The notes: generated by a model not told the origin, from the letters alone. Positions 43,337 through 52,342 are shown, numbered from the stretch's first letter. The stretch: 64,000 nucleotides of DNA from Lysobacter capsici (GCF_014779555.2 NZ_CP094357.1:4464001-4528000); one strand, 5' to 3'. Numbers and translations are program-made.

Positions 43337-43360
43337 CGCGGCCGCATCGCTGCGGCCGCG
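43337..43360 (-). terminator. Inverted repeat after the subtilase gene at 43373
   Basis: Perfect 10-bp arms CGCGGCCGCA / TGCGGCCGCG with a four-base loop, 13 bp after the stop codon. No T-run. A related but imperfect hairpin occurs at the same place after the PA subtilase gene, so the duplicated segment includes the 3' flank. Confidence 0.55.
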
Positions 43361-43372
43361 CCGTGGCGTGGA

Positions 43373-45418
43373 TCAGAACTTGATGCTCCAGCTGTCGATC
43401 TTGCCGACGTCCTGCGCGGCGCGATCGGCGGCGCGCAGCTTCCAGGTGCCGTTGAGCGCTTCGCTCGACAGATTCACCGTATAGGTCTTGATGATGTTGT
43501 CGGTGCTCTGGCCGGTGCGGCTGTGCAGGTTGTAGACCGAACCGTCCGGCGCGATCAGGTCGACGATCAGATCGCCCTGATAGGTGTGGACGATGTTGAC
43601 CGACACTTCGGCATTGCTCGGCGCGTTGCCGCTGCGGCCCGACACCACGATGCTGCTGCTCACGCCGGTGGCGTTGTTGTCGGGAATGTTCGCGTCGGTG
43701 GTGTTGCTGTAGGTCTGCACGCCGCCGCTGCCGCCGCTCACCGTGACCGTCGAGCTCTTGCTGTGGGTCGCGCCGGCGTTGTCGGTCACCGTCAGGGTGA
43801 CGGTGTAGGTGCCGGCGGCCGCGTAGGTCTTGCTCGGATTGGTCGCGGTGGAGCTGGTGCCGTCGCCGAAGCTCCAGCTGCGCGAGGCGATGCTGCCGTC
43901 GCTGTCGGTCGAGCTGTCGGTGAAGTTCACGCTCAGGCCGTTGACCGCCGAGCTGAAGTTCGCCACCGGTGCCTGGTTGCCCGGGGTGCCGCCGGCCGCC
44001 GCCGCGACCGCCGCGGCCGCGTCGATGATGCCCGCGCCGCAACCGCCGCTGCAGCGGTTGGCCGGAATCGGCCGCGCCGTGCTTTCCAGGATCTGCTCGA
44101 TCTGCGCCGCGGTCTTCGTCGGCGACGCCGACAGGATCAAAGCCGCCACGCCGGCCGCATGCGGCGCGGCCATCGAGGTGCCCGACATCCCGCCGTAGCC
44201 ATTGTTCGACAGCGTGGAGATCACATCGGTGGCGCCGCCGAACAGCGAACCGTTGCCGCCCGGCGCGGTGATGTCGATGGTCGCGCCCCAGGTGGAGTAC
44301 GAGGCGCGCGAACCGGTCGTGGAGCTGGCCGCCACCGAGATCACGTTGTTGCAGCCGGCCGGGGTGGTGCCTGCGACGTCGTTGTTGCTGTTGCCGGCGG
44401 CGGCGATCACGGTCGAACCGTTGGCCGCGGCGAGGTTGACCGCGGCCTGCCACGCCGGCATCTGGCTGCACGGCACGTTGCCGCCCAGCGACAGGTTGAT
44501 GATTTCGGCCGGATTGGGGTTGGCCGGCACGCCGGAAATACTGCCGCCCGATGCCCAGACCACGGCATCGGCGATATCCGAATCGCTGCCGAAGCCTTGA
44601 TTGCCCAACGCGCGGATCGGCAGGACCTTGCCGCCGAAAGCGACGCCGGCCACGCCGATACCGTTGTTGGTCACCGCGCCGATGGTGCCGGCCACATGAG
44701 TACCGTGCACGATATTCGATGAGTCCACCGGATTGGCGTCGCGCCCATCGCCGTCGTCCGACTTGCCGCATCCGGGTTGCCCGCCGGCTTCGCGGCATTC
44801 GGCCTCGGGAAGACCGGTGGTCGTGCTGACGAAGTCGTAGCCCGGGAGAATGTTGGCGTTGAGATCGGCATGCGACAGGATGCCGCTGTCGATCACCGCC
44901 ACCACCACGCCGCTGCCGTTGCTGGTGTTCCAGGCGACCGGTGCGCGGATGCCGAACGCGGTATCGGCATAGTGCCATTGCTGGCCGAAGCTGGGGTCGT
45001 TCGGGGTCATCAGCGCCTTGCTGATGCCGTCGAGCTGGACGAATTCGACATTCGGATCGGCGGCGATCTGGCGCATCAGCGCGATCGCTTCGGCGCGATC
45101 GAGCGCGCGGTCGGACGCGACGACGCGGCCGCCGGGCATGATCATCTGACGCAACGCACGCAGCGTCGGACGCTTGCCCGCGGCGGGCATGGCGGCGGTC
45201 GACGTGGCCTGGCGCAGCGAAGCGGACATCGATGCGGGGCTGGCCGCCGGCGCGCTGCCGCTCTTGTACTTGACGATGAACTGCTGGTTGCCCTCGTTTT
45301 TGAGGTTGCCCAGATACACCTGGCCGGCGAACGCAGGCGCGGCCAGGCCGGTCAGCGCCACTGCGGTGGCCGCGGCAAGCAGGTGCAAGCGAGTGATGCG
45401 ATTCGAACGAGACGTCAT
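43373..45418 (-). CDS. Secreted S8 subtilase with PKD and P domains
   Basis: A 681-residue preproenzyme. Signal peptide to about residue 31 (LLAAATAVALTGLAAPAFAG), I9-type propeptide about 46-131 (QQFIVKYKSGSAP, RALDRAEAIALMRQIAADP), then D177 (VAVIDSGILSHADL), H238 (VHGTHVAG), N343 (AAGNSN) and S415 (SGTSMAAPHAAG). PKD (about 485-570) and P (about 575-681, ending KIDSWSIKF) follow. The PKD-P region differs from that of the downstream PA subtilase by only about seven residues in some 200. The ATG at 45418 starts the signal peptide; the frame is open upstream. An AGTGA-CTTTCG-TCGCA palindrome lies at 45602-45617. Confidence 0.95.
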   Translation of the reverse strand: MTSRSNRITRLHLLAAATAVALTGLAAPAFAGQVYLGNLKNEGNQQFIVKYKSGSAPAASPASMSASLRQATSTAAMPAAGKRPTLRALRQMIMPGGRVVASDRALDRAEAIALMRQIAADPNVEFVQLDGISKALMTPNDPSFGQQWHYADTAFGIRAPVAWNTSNGSGVVVAVIDSGILSHADLNANILPGYDFVSTTTGLPEAECREAGGQPGCGKSDDGDGRDANPVDSSNIVHGTHVAGTIGAVTNNGIGVAGVAFGGKVLPIRALGNQGFGSDSDIADAVVWASGGSISGVPANPNPAEIINLSLGGNVPCSQMPAWQAAVNLAAANGSTVIAAAGNSNNDVAGTTPAGCNNVISVAASSTTGSRASYSTWGATIDITAPGGNGSLFGGATDVISTLSNNGYGGMSGTSMAAPHAAGVAALILSASPTKTAAQIEQILESTARPIPANRCSGGCGAGIIDAAAAVAAAAGGTPGNQAPVANFSSAVNGLSVNFTDSSTDSDGSIASRSWSFGDGTSSTATNPSKTYAAAGTYTVTLTVTDNAGATHSKSSTVTVSGGSGGVQTYSNTTDANIPDNNATGVSSSIVVSGRSGNAPSNAEVSVNIVHTYQGDLIVDLIAPDGSVYNLHSRTGQSTDNIIKTYTVNLSSEALNGTWKLRAADRAAQDVGKIDSWSIKF

Positions 45419-46020
45419 GACGTGATGATCCCAAGTGAGCACCGCGATGCGGTGAGATGGAACGCTCTGGCGGTCGGACGGTGGCGGCGCCTGCCCGCGG
45501 AACGTTGCGATGGATGCGGGTGGGGCCGCGATCCGGGGTCCAACGCTAGCGGCGCGGGGAAAATTCCGGCAAGCGTTTTTGAATGATTCGAAGGCTCGCG
45601 AAGTGACTTTCGTCGCAATGTGCGAAACGGTTATTTCGAATCTATGCGGAACGAAAAACGATGCACTTACCCCACCCGATCGTTCGATGATTTTTCGTGA
45701 ATAGACCTTAAAACACGGCAAAAACGTCATTTATGTGCGACTTCGACAAGTATCTAGTGTCTTTAATCACGCCCCGATACTTAAAATTTATGCAGCTAAT
45801 CCACCACGTTCGAACGATCTTCTTCGCGATGCGCTTCGGGCTTTCCAAAACTTGATTCGGCGCAGTCATTCATGACCTTGCGGGACTTGGATCATCCGAA
45901 TGCGAATTGCGAACTCGATGATCGAAACGCGGCATGTCGTGCGATCGATGCGACGCCATTGTCGAAACGCGGCGCGCTCGATTCGCGCGGCCTACGCATC
46001 CGTGTTTCTCGATGCAGGCC
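45419..46020. other. Gap with an AT-rich island upstream of the subtilase gene
   Basis: No gene is supported. About 45600-45860 is much richer in A and T than the window average and contains TTAAAACACGG and TTAAAATTTATGC stretches, a likely promoter region for the gene starting at 45418. A weak CRP-like site AGTGA-CTTTCG-TCGCA lies at 45602-45617. Confidence 0.45.
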
Positions 46021-46026
46021 GCCGAC

Positions 46027-46066
46027 GCGGCCCCGGACTTCGATGACCGTCGAAGTCCGGGGCCGC
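46027..46066. repeat. Perfect 17-bp inverted repeat
   Basis: Arms GCGGCCCCGGACTTCGA and its exact complement with a six-base loop, in the middle of the 1.38-kb gap 45419-46795. No T-run on either side. Shares the CCGGACTTC core with two hairpins downstream. Confidence 0.8.
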
Positions 46067-46163
46067 TTGCCGCACTTCATGCCGGCCTGATCGCACCGGC
46101 ATATCCGACCGCCAGGCATCGGCGCCAAGCGTTAGACGCCGATGCCGTCGACAGCCTCACTAC

Positions 46164-46237
46164 TTGCTGCTGTTGCTGCTGTTGCTGCTGTTGCTGCTGT
46201 TGCTATTGCTGCTGTTGCTGTTGCTGTTGCTGTTGTC
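46164..46237. repeat. TGC/TGT triplet microsatellite
   Basis: About 24 triplets of TTGCTGCTG and TTGCTG type. Poly-Leu or poly-Cys could be read on the plus strand, but there is no credible gene. Confidence 0.85.
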
Positions 46238-46620
46238 TATTGCTTTTTGCTTGTCGCTGTTGCTTGTTGCTGTTTCTTCTTTCTGTTTCTTCTTGCTTGG
46301 TGCGTACTACCTAGGCTCGTTGCATGACACTTGTTGCCGATCACTTACGCTTGCAGTTGCCGCGTACCACCTGAATCCAGTTCAGACCGTTTCCGCCTCG
46401 CGCACCTCCAATGGCTGGCTGCCGTCATCGAGTCGCTTGTCGCTGCTTCTGTCCCACCGGATATCGGCGCATCGACTCGCTGCGCCGGCCTCCGCTTGCC
46501 GCTCCACCACCGGCCGTACCGCGCCGGCACCCACTTGCCCCTGTGCGACTTCTTTTCGCTTCCATCGCGGCTGACTCGATTCGCGATCGCTCGCGGCGAC
46601 ATCCGCATCGCGAACGGATT

Positions 46621-46753
46621 CCCGGACTCCGGCCGCGACCGGAGTCCGGGAGCCGCTCTCCAACACCACGCAGGAAACGGTTTCGCATTGATTCGATGAC
46701 TCCTTGCATGCGGCGACGGGTTCCCCGGACTTCCGCCCCCACGGAAGTCCGGG
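46621..46753 (-). terminator. Two 12-bp hairpins after the subtilase gene at 46796
   Basis: Perfect arms at 46724-46735/46742-46753 (CCCGGACTTCCG) and at 46621-46632/46639-46650 (CCCGGACTCCGG), each with a six-base loop. The nearer one ends 43 bp after the stop codon. T-runs are absent. Confidence 0.6.
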
Positions 46754-46795
46754 CCCGCCCCCTGTCGTACTCGCCGCGATGGATGCGGCGACGGA

Positions 46796-48601
46796 TCAGA
46801 ACTCGATGCTCCAGCTGTCGATCCAGCCGGTGTCGTTGCTGTAGTTGTCGTTGACGCGCAGCCGCCATGTGCCGTTGAGCGGCTTGCCCCACAAATTCAC
46901 GGCGACGGTCTTGACGATGTCGTCGGCATTGCCGCCGCCGCGGTTGTGCAGGTTGTAGGCGCTGCCGTCGGGCGCGATGAGGTCGACCTTCAGATCGCCG
47001 ATGTAGCTGTGGCGGATGGTCAAACTCACCGGCGTGCCGGTCAGCGGCGCCGCGTCGCTGCGGCCCGACACGACGATCGCGCTTTCGACGGTGGCGTTGT
47101 CGTAGATCGCCACGTCGGCGTCGTTGAAATAACGCCGCTTGCCGCTGGCGGGCGCGGGATTGGCCGCGCGCACCGCTTCCATCGCGGCCTTGGCGTCGAG
47201 GATGCCGGCGCCGATCGGCCGGTCGGTCGCGAGCGGAAAACGCCGCGCGGTCTGCTTGAGCAAGGCTTCGATCTGCGCCGGCGTTTTCGGCGCGACCGCC
47301 AGCGATTGCATCATCGCGATCAGCCCGGACACCTGCGGCGTTGCCATCGAGGTGCCGTTGTAATACGCGTAGCCCTCGCCGGCGACTTTGGTGGCACCCA
47401 CGCCGACGGTGGACAGGATAGTGCTGCCGGGCGCGGCCAGGTCGACCGCGTTGCCGTAATTGGAGGCGTAACCGCCGCTCCAGATCGAACGCCGGCCGTC
47501 GGCATCGCTGGCGCCGACGGTGATCGCGCCGTTGCAGTTGCCGGGCCGGAAGCCGCCGGCATCGGCATTGCCGTTGCCGGCCGCGACCACCACCGCGACG
47601 CCGCGCGCGATCGCGCCGTTGATCGCGTCCTGGGTCGCCGCATCGCATACGCCGGCGCCGAGCAGGCTCAGATTGATCGCCTCGGCCGGATTCGGATTGG
47701 CCGGGACACCGGGCACGTAACCGCCCGAGGCCCAGGTGATGGCGTCGATGATGTCGGAGAAATCGCCGCCGCAGCGGCCGAGCACGCGCACCGGAACGAT
47801 CCGCGCGCCGTACGCGGCGCCGATCACGCCGCTGCGGTTGTTGCCGACCGCCGCGACCGTGCCGGCGACATGGGTGCCGTGCCAGCCCGACGCGCCGGCG
47901 CCGTGGCCGGCATAGCATTCGTTGGCCGCGACCCAGTCGCCTTCGTCGAGCGGATTGGCGTCGCGCGCATCGTTGTCGCGCGAGCGCCAGGTGCTGGCGA
48001 TGAAGTCGTAACCCGGCAGCACGTTGGCGTTGAGATCGCTGTGCGCGACGATGCCGGTGTCGATCACCGCGACCACCGCGCCGCTGCCGTTGCCCAGGTT
48101 CCAGGCCTCGCCGGTGTTGCTGCCGGCGTCGTAATCGTGGAACGCCCACAGTTCGGAGTAGCGACTGTCGTTGGGCGACAGCGCCGCCTGCGCCTTGCCG
48201 TTGGGCACGACGTACTCGACTTGCGGGTCGCTCGCGATGCGCCGCATCAGCGCCAGCGCTTCGGCGCGGTCGAGCGCGCGATCGGCGCGGATCACATCGG
48301 CGCCGGTGGACACCCGACGCACGCGACGCAGACCGGCGGCCTGGGCGAAGCCGGCCTCGGCCTCGCGCAAGGCCTGGTGCAGGCTGTCGGCATCCAGACG
48401 TGCGCGGCTGCCGCTGCGGTATTTGACGATGAACTCTTGCATGGTCGCACCCGGCGGCTCATGGCCCGCCATCCGCGTCGCGGCCGCGTCGGCGGCCTGT
48501 GCGCCGGCCAGCGACGGCGTGGTCGCGACCGCGAACGTCGCCGCGGACACGGCGGCGACCAGCGAAACGATGCGCGTAAGAGGCGAGGCGCGAAGCGGCA
48601 T
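46796..48601 (-). CDS. Secreted S8 subtilase with P domain (divergent)
   Basis: A 601-residue preproenzyme if translation starts at 48601 (GGGA upstream); an ATG three codons earlier is possible. Signal peptide to about residue 34, I9-type propeptide about 54-134 (MQEFIVKYRSGSR, DRALDRAEALALMRRIASDP), then D181 (VAVIDTGIVAHSDL), H241 (GWHGTHVAG), N343 (AAGNGN) and S418 (NGTSMATPQVSG, with Gln where nearly all subtilases have His after Pro). PIGAGILDA replaces the disulfide loop. The P domain (about 500-601) reads ADVAIYDNATVES and LRVNDNYSND, ending WIDSWSIEF. It resembles the metallo/S1 type rather than the subtilase type. No CRP-like site was found upstream. Confidence 0.93.
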   Translation of the reverse strand: MPLRASPLTRIVSLVAAVSAATFAVATTPSLAGAQAADAAATRMAGHEPPGATMQEFIVKYRSGSRARLDADSLHQALREAEAGFAQAAGLRRVRRVSTGADVIRADRALDRAEALALMRRIASDPQVEYVVPNGKAQAALSPNDSRYSELWAFHDYDAGSNTGEAWNLGNGSGAVVAVIDTGIVAHSDLNANVLPGYDFIASTWRSRDNDARDANPLDEGDWVAANECYAGHGAGASGWHGTHVAGTVAAVGNNRSGVIGAAYGARIVPVRVLGRCGGDFSDIIDAITWASGGYVPGVPANPNPAEAINLSLLGAGVCDAATQDAINGAIARGVAVVVAAGNGNADAGGFRPGNCNGAITVGASDADGRRSIWSGGYASNYGNAVDLAAPGSTILSTVGVGATKVAGEGYAYYNGTSMATPQVSGLIAMMQSLAVAPKTPAQIEALLKQTARRFPLATDRPIGAGILDAKAAMEAVRAANPAPASGKRRYFNDADVAIYDNATVESAIVVSGRSDAAPLTGTPVSLTIRHSYIGDLKVDLIAPDGSAYNLHNRGGGNADDIVKTVAVNLWGKPLNGTWRLRVNDNYSNDTGWIDSWSIEF

Positions 48602-48945
48602 GACGGACATCCCGATGACGGACCGCCGCGAGCGGCGGCGTTGGCGGCGAAGCGCTCCCGGTTCGATGCGGAGCGTGCTGCGGATGGACGTTTCTACGGC
48701 CACCCTCGGGATCGAAATTACTCAGCGTGTATGCACGCAACCATCAGACACGTCTGAAACAGCACAATTAACGCACTTCAAATGCACCCGTCCGGATTGG
48801 AGCCGCTGGCGCGATATGCGCCGATCCGGCGCAGATGGATGTCGGCGGATGCGATTTCGCGCACGCGCAAGGTGACTTGGGCGACGTGCTTCGCCGTTCG
48901 ATGCGGCGCTTTCGCCGCACTCGCCCGCGCCTGACCGGGCCGCGC

Positions 48946-48980
48946 AAAAAAAAACGAACCCCGGCCGAAGCCGGGGTTCG
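48946..48980 (-). terminator. Strong terminator of the last subtilase gene
   Basis: Perfect 11-bp stem CGAACCCCGGC / GCCGGGGTTCG with a four-base loop and nine consecutive T on the minus strand, 49 bp after the stop codon at 49029. The rest of the gap 48602-49028 shows no gene. Confidence 0.92.
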
Positions 48981-49028
48981 CTGATGAGGCCAGGGCGCTC
49001 GCATCGCGAAGCGCCCGTCATGCAAGGA

Positions 49029-50804
49029 TCAGAACGTGATGCTCCAGGTGTCGATGCGGCCCAGGTCGGCCGGACCGGAGTCGACCGCGCGCAGCTTCCA
49101 CGCGCCGTTGAGGGTTTCGCTCGACAGATTCACCGTGTAGGTGCCGGCGACGTTGTCGGCGCTGCCGCCGGTGTTGTTGTGCAGGTTGTATACCGAGCCG
49201 TCCGGCGCGATCAGGTCGACCTTCAGGTCGCCCTTGTACGGATGGATGATGTTGATCGACACCGAAGCGTTGCTCGGCGCATTGCCGGTGCGGCCCGACA
49301 CGGTGATGGTGCTGGTCACGCCGGTCGCGTTGTTGTCCGGGATGTTGTAGTCGGTGCCGTTGCTGTAGGTCTGGGTGCCGGTCGGCGGGGTGCCGCCGAG
49401 CGAATCCAGCGCCGCCTTGGCGTTGACGATGCCCACGCCGATCGGCTGGTCCGGCGTGCTCGGGAACGCGCGCGCGGTGTTCTTGAGGATGGTCTCGATC
49501 TCGGCCGGGGTCTTCGGCGTGGTGACCTTGGCCTGGATCAACGCGACCACGCCGGCGACGTGCGGAGTCGCCATCGAGGTGCCGCCGTAGGACGCGTAGC
49601 TTTCGGCGCCCGGCGTGGTGGTGCCCGAGTTCAGCGTGGACAGGATGTTCGAACCCGGCGCGGCCACGTCGACCACGGAGCCGTAGTTCGACTTCTGGGT
49701 GCTGCTCCACACCGAACGCGCGCCGTTGCTGTCGACCGCGCCGACCGTGATCACGCCGGTGCAGTTGGCCGGACGCGCGTTGGAGGCGTTGCCGTTGTTG
49801 TTGCCGGCGGCGACCACCACGGTCACGCCGCGCGAAACCGCGCCGTTGATCGCGGTCTGGTAGGTCGAACCGCAGGTGCCGCTGCCGCCCAGGCTCATGT
49901 TGATGACTTCGGCCGGGTTCGGATTGGCCGGCACGCCGGACACTGTGCCGCCCGAGGCCCAGGTGATCGCGTCGGCGATGTCGGCCAGGGTGCCGCCGCA
50001 ACGGCCGAGCACGCGCACCGGCACGACCTTGGCGTTGTACGCGGTGCCCGACACGCCCTTGGCGTTGTTGGTGACCGCGGCGATGGTGCCGGCGACGTGG
50101 GTGCCGTGCCAACTGGAGTTGCTCGCGTAGCCCAGGCCGCAATCGGCGGCGGCGAACCAGTCGCCCTGGTCGGCCGGGTTGGAATCGCGGCCGTTGCTGT
50201 CGCGCGCGGCGGTGGCGTCGCTGATGAAGTCGTAGCCGCCGATGATGTTGGCGTTCAGATCGCTGTGGCTGGTGATGCCGGTGTCGATGACCGCCACCAC
50301 CACGCCGGTGCCGGTGCTCACGTCCCAGGCCTGGGTCGCGTTGATGCCCGAGGCGGTATAGCCCCACTGCTCGCCGAAGCGGGTGTCGTCGGGGGTGAAG
50401 AACGCGGTCATGCGCGCATTGGGCTCGACGAACTCGACGTTCGGATCGGCGGCGATCTGGCGCATCAGCGATTCGGCTTCGGCGCGGTCGAGCTTGCGAC
50501 CGGCGCGCACGACGTCGGCGCCGATCGAGGTGCGGCGCACGTGCTTGAGGCCCAGCGCGTTGCTCTTGCCGGAGAACCCGGTCGAGGCGGCGCTGAGGGA
50601 TTTGAGCAAGGTGGCTTCGTTGCTGCGCGCGGCGCTGCCGTCGCGATACTTGACGATGAATTCGTCCTGCTGGCCGGCATTGGCCAGGGCGGCGAGGTTG
50701 ATGCGGTCGGCGGCATAGGCCGATACCGCGACGCAGGACAGAGCGGTCACGGTGGCGGCGGCAAGCGCGTGCTTGCGCAGGCCGCGCATGGTGCGGTCGG
50801 ACAT
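49029..50804 (-). CDS. Secreted S8 subtilase with P domain
   Basis: A 591-residue preproenzyme. Signal peptide to about residue 31, I9-type propeptide about 46-130 (DEFIVKYRDGSA, RKLDRAEAESLMRQIAADP), then D174 (VAVIDTGITSHSDL), H233 (SWHGTHVAG), N335 (AAGNNN) and S410 (GGTSMATPHVAG). The end of the catalytic domain reads PIGVGIVNA, without the disulfide loop. The P domain (about 480-591) follows a PPTGTQ linker, begins NGTDYNIPDNNATGVTST and ends RIDTWSITF; it has a variant LRAVDSGPAD stretch. It is most similar to the gene at 35242. The ATG at 50804 follows TGGGGGTTTCATCC. First gene of the island in the direction of transcription. Confidence 0.95.
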   Translation of the reverse strand: MSDRTMRGLRKHALAAATVTALSCVAVSAYAADRINLAALANAGQQDEFIVKYRDGSAARSNEATLLKSLSAASTGFSGKSNALGLKHVRRTSIGADVVRAGRKLDRAEAESLMRQIAADPNVEFVEPNARMTAFFTPDDTRFGEQWGYTASGINATQAWDVSTGTGVVVAVIDTGITSHSDLNANIIGGYDFISDATAARDSNGRDSNPADQGDWFAAADCGLGYASNSSWHGTHVAGTIAAVTNNAKGVSGTAYNAKVVPVRVLGRCGGTLADIADAITWASGGTVSGVPANPNPAEVINMSLGGSGTCGSTYQTAINGAVSRGVTVVVAAGNNNGNASNARPANCTGVITVGAVDSNGARSVWSSTQKSNYGSVVDVAAPGSNILSTLNSGTTTPGAESYASYGGTSMATPHVAGVVALIQAKVTTPKTPAEIETILKNTARAFPSTPDQPIGVGIVNAKAALDSLGGTPPTGTQTYSNGTDYNIPDNNATGVTSTITVSGRTGNAPSNASVSINIIHPYKGDLKVDLIAPDGSVYNLHNNTGGSADNVAGTYTVNLSSETLNGAWKLRAVDSGPADLGRIDTWSITF

Positions 50805-51001
50805 GGATGAAACCCCCAAAAACGAAGTGCCGTCTTGCGGCGTTCAACGCGTGGTGGCGGGTGTGGCCACATCCATGTCTGCACACGACAGCGACCACGC
50901 TGTTTGTGTACGGACTCGTGACTGCCTGGTCCGCACGAACACGCTAAGGCTGCACTAACAGTGCCAACAAGCGGTTTGCCGCGCGGTTGCAGGGGGTGTT
51001 G

Positions 51002-51017
51002 TGTGAGCGACGTTGCA
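51002..51017. promoter_or_regulatory. CRP/Clp-like palindrome upstream of the subtilase gene at 49029
   Basis: TGTGA-GCGACG-TTGCA, with a perfect left half-site, 198-213 bp before the ATG at 50804. The remaining gap 50805-51280 shows no gene. Confidence 0.33.
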
Positions 51018-51280
51018 CATTTAGGTTTTTTCGATGCGATCGATGCACATCGTCTGCACCTGAACGGCGTTGCTGCGGCGCAGCACCCGCGCCGCGAATC
51101 GGCAAGCGAATCCCGCGCTCGTCGATTTCCTAGTTGCTTCGTATGAAATCCGTGATCGTCGCGTGTCGCTGCCGCCTCGCGCCCTCTCCCGCGTCGCGCG
51201 GGAGAGGGGCGAGCGCATGCGCCTGTCGGTAAGCCGCGCATGCTTGCGATCGATCGGTGCTTATCGATCGGTGTCGCTTT

Positions 51281-51400
51281 GATCGTGACGCTTTGGATCG
51301 CGATGTTTTTAATCGCGTCGTTTTGAATCGCACCGTTTCAATCGCGCCTTTGCAAATCACATTGCTTCCAATCGCACGGCTTGAAGCGGGATGGTTCGAA
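51281..51400. repeat. Degenerate 15-bp tandem array
   Basis: GATCG/AATCG landmarks recur at 51281, 51296, 51311, 51326, 51340, 51355 and 51370 (spacing 15, once 14), then weaker ones near 51384 and 51399. The array ends exactly at the stop codon of the P-domain remnant, so it is the former 3' flank of that gene. A 15-bp period keeps frame (five codons), but no gene is credible. Confidence 0.75.
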
Positions 51401-51657
51401 TCAGAACGTGATGCTCCAACTGTCGACGCGGCCGGTATCGCCCAGGGCGCTGTCGTTGACGCGCAGCGTCCAGGTGCCGTTGAGCACCTCGCTCGACAGG
51501 CTGAAGGTGAAGGTGCCGGTCACGTTGCCGGCGCTGCCTCCGGTGCGGCTGTGGATGTTGCAGAGCGAACCGTCCGGCGCGGCCAGCCCGCGCGCTGGAT
51601 CGCCGAAGCGCGATCAGGACGCGCGGATCACAGCGCGATGCTTCAAGTGTCGATACG
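51401..51657 (-). pseudogene. Remnant of a P-domain protease gene, with a second decayed tail
   Basis: Minus-strand codons 51590-51401 read LAAPDGSLCNIHSRTGG, then TFSLSSEVLNGTWTLRVND, ending RVDSWSITF and a stop. This is the last 60 or so residues of a P domain with no protease in front. Just upstream, 51657-51628 reads RIDT-stop-SIAL-stop, the last codons of a second P domain with the Trp codon mutated to a stop. So one or two further protease genes once stood here and were deleted. The P-domain type is that of the metallo/S1 group. Confidence 0.85.
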
Positions 51658-51689
51658 AGCGGAATCGAACGCGGCTTCGCGCCGACGCA

Positions 51690-52241
51690 TCAGAGCATTC
51701 CGGTTTCCAGGCGCGCGGCCTCGGACATCATGTGCCGGCCCCACGGCGGATCGAACACCAGCTCGACATCGGCCTCGGCCACGGTCGGAATCATTTCGAG
51801 CTTGCTGCGCACGTCGTCGACCAGGATGTCGCCCATGCCGCAGGCCGGCGCGGTCAGGGTCATGCGCACTTCGACCACGCGCTGGCCGTCGTCGCGCGGC
51901 TTGACCGTGGCCTCGTACACCAGGCCCAGCTCGACCACGTTGATCGGGATTTCCGGATCGAAGCAGGTGCGCAGTTGCTTCCACACCAATTGCTCGACCG
52001 CCTCGTCGTCGGCGCCGGCGGGCAGTTCCAGCGGCTCGGGCGGTTCCTTGCCGATCGCGTCGGCGTCGCGGCCGTGGATACGGAACAGATTGCCTTCGAC
52101 GAACACGGTGTAGCTGCCGCCGAGCGCCTGGGTGATGTAACCCACGCTGCCGGCAGGCAGATTGACCTCTTCGCCTTGCGGCACGAGGACGGCGGCGCAA
52201 TCGCGCTCGAAACGGACGGGTTCGCTGCTGCGGGAATACAT
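51690..52241 (-). CDS. sufT: Putative Fe-S cluster assembly protein SufT
   Basis: A 183-residue protein with a C-terminal MIP18/DUF59 domain: FDPEIPINVVELGLVYEA, then VRMTLTAPACGMGDILVDDVR (the conserved Cys lies in APACGMG) and VELVFDPPWGRHMMSE. The N-terminal half (CAAVLVPQGEEVNLPAGSVGYITQALGGSYTVFVEGNLFRI) is the extra domain found in SufT of Xanthomonadaceae and other bacteria. SufT acts in maturation of Fe-S proteins. Other suf genes are not in the window, so it is an orphan here. It marks the right border of the protease island. Confidence 0.9.
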   Translation of the reverse strand: MYSRSSEPVRFERDCAAVLVPQGEEVNLPAGSVGYITQALGGSYTVFVEGNLFRIHGRDADAIGKEPPEPLELPAGADDEAVEQLVWKQLRTCFDPEIPINVVELGLVYEATVKPRDDGQRVVEVRMTLTAPACGMGDILVDDVRSKLEMIPTVAEADVELVFDPPWGRHMMSEAARLETGML

Positions 52242-52342
52242 GGCGGAAAGATGGGGATGCCGTGCCGCAGCACAAGTCGCGTCATTCTACCGGTCGCGGC
52301 CGGCTATGCTGTAGGGCTTGCCCCATCCACAGTGTTCCGCCC

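Noticed and set aside
45419-45730. N-terminal extension of the subtilase at 43373
   Set aside because: The frame is open, but translation from 45418 gives a normal signal peptide, and the upstream part lies in an AT-rich promoter-like region.
46164-46574. Leu/Cys-rich protein encoded by the triplet repeat
   Set aside because: It is produced by the TGC/TGT microsatellite; there is no ribosome site and the downstream part is repeat hairpin sequence.
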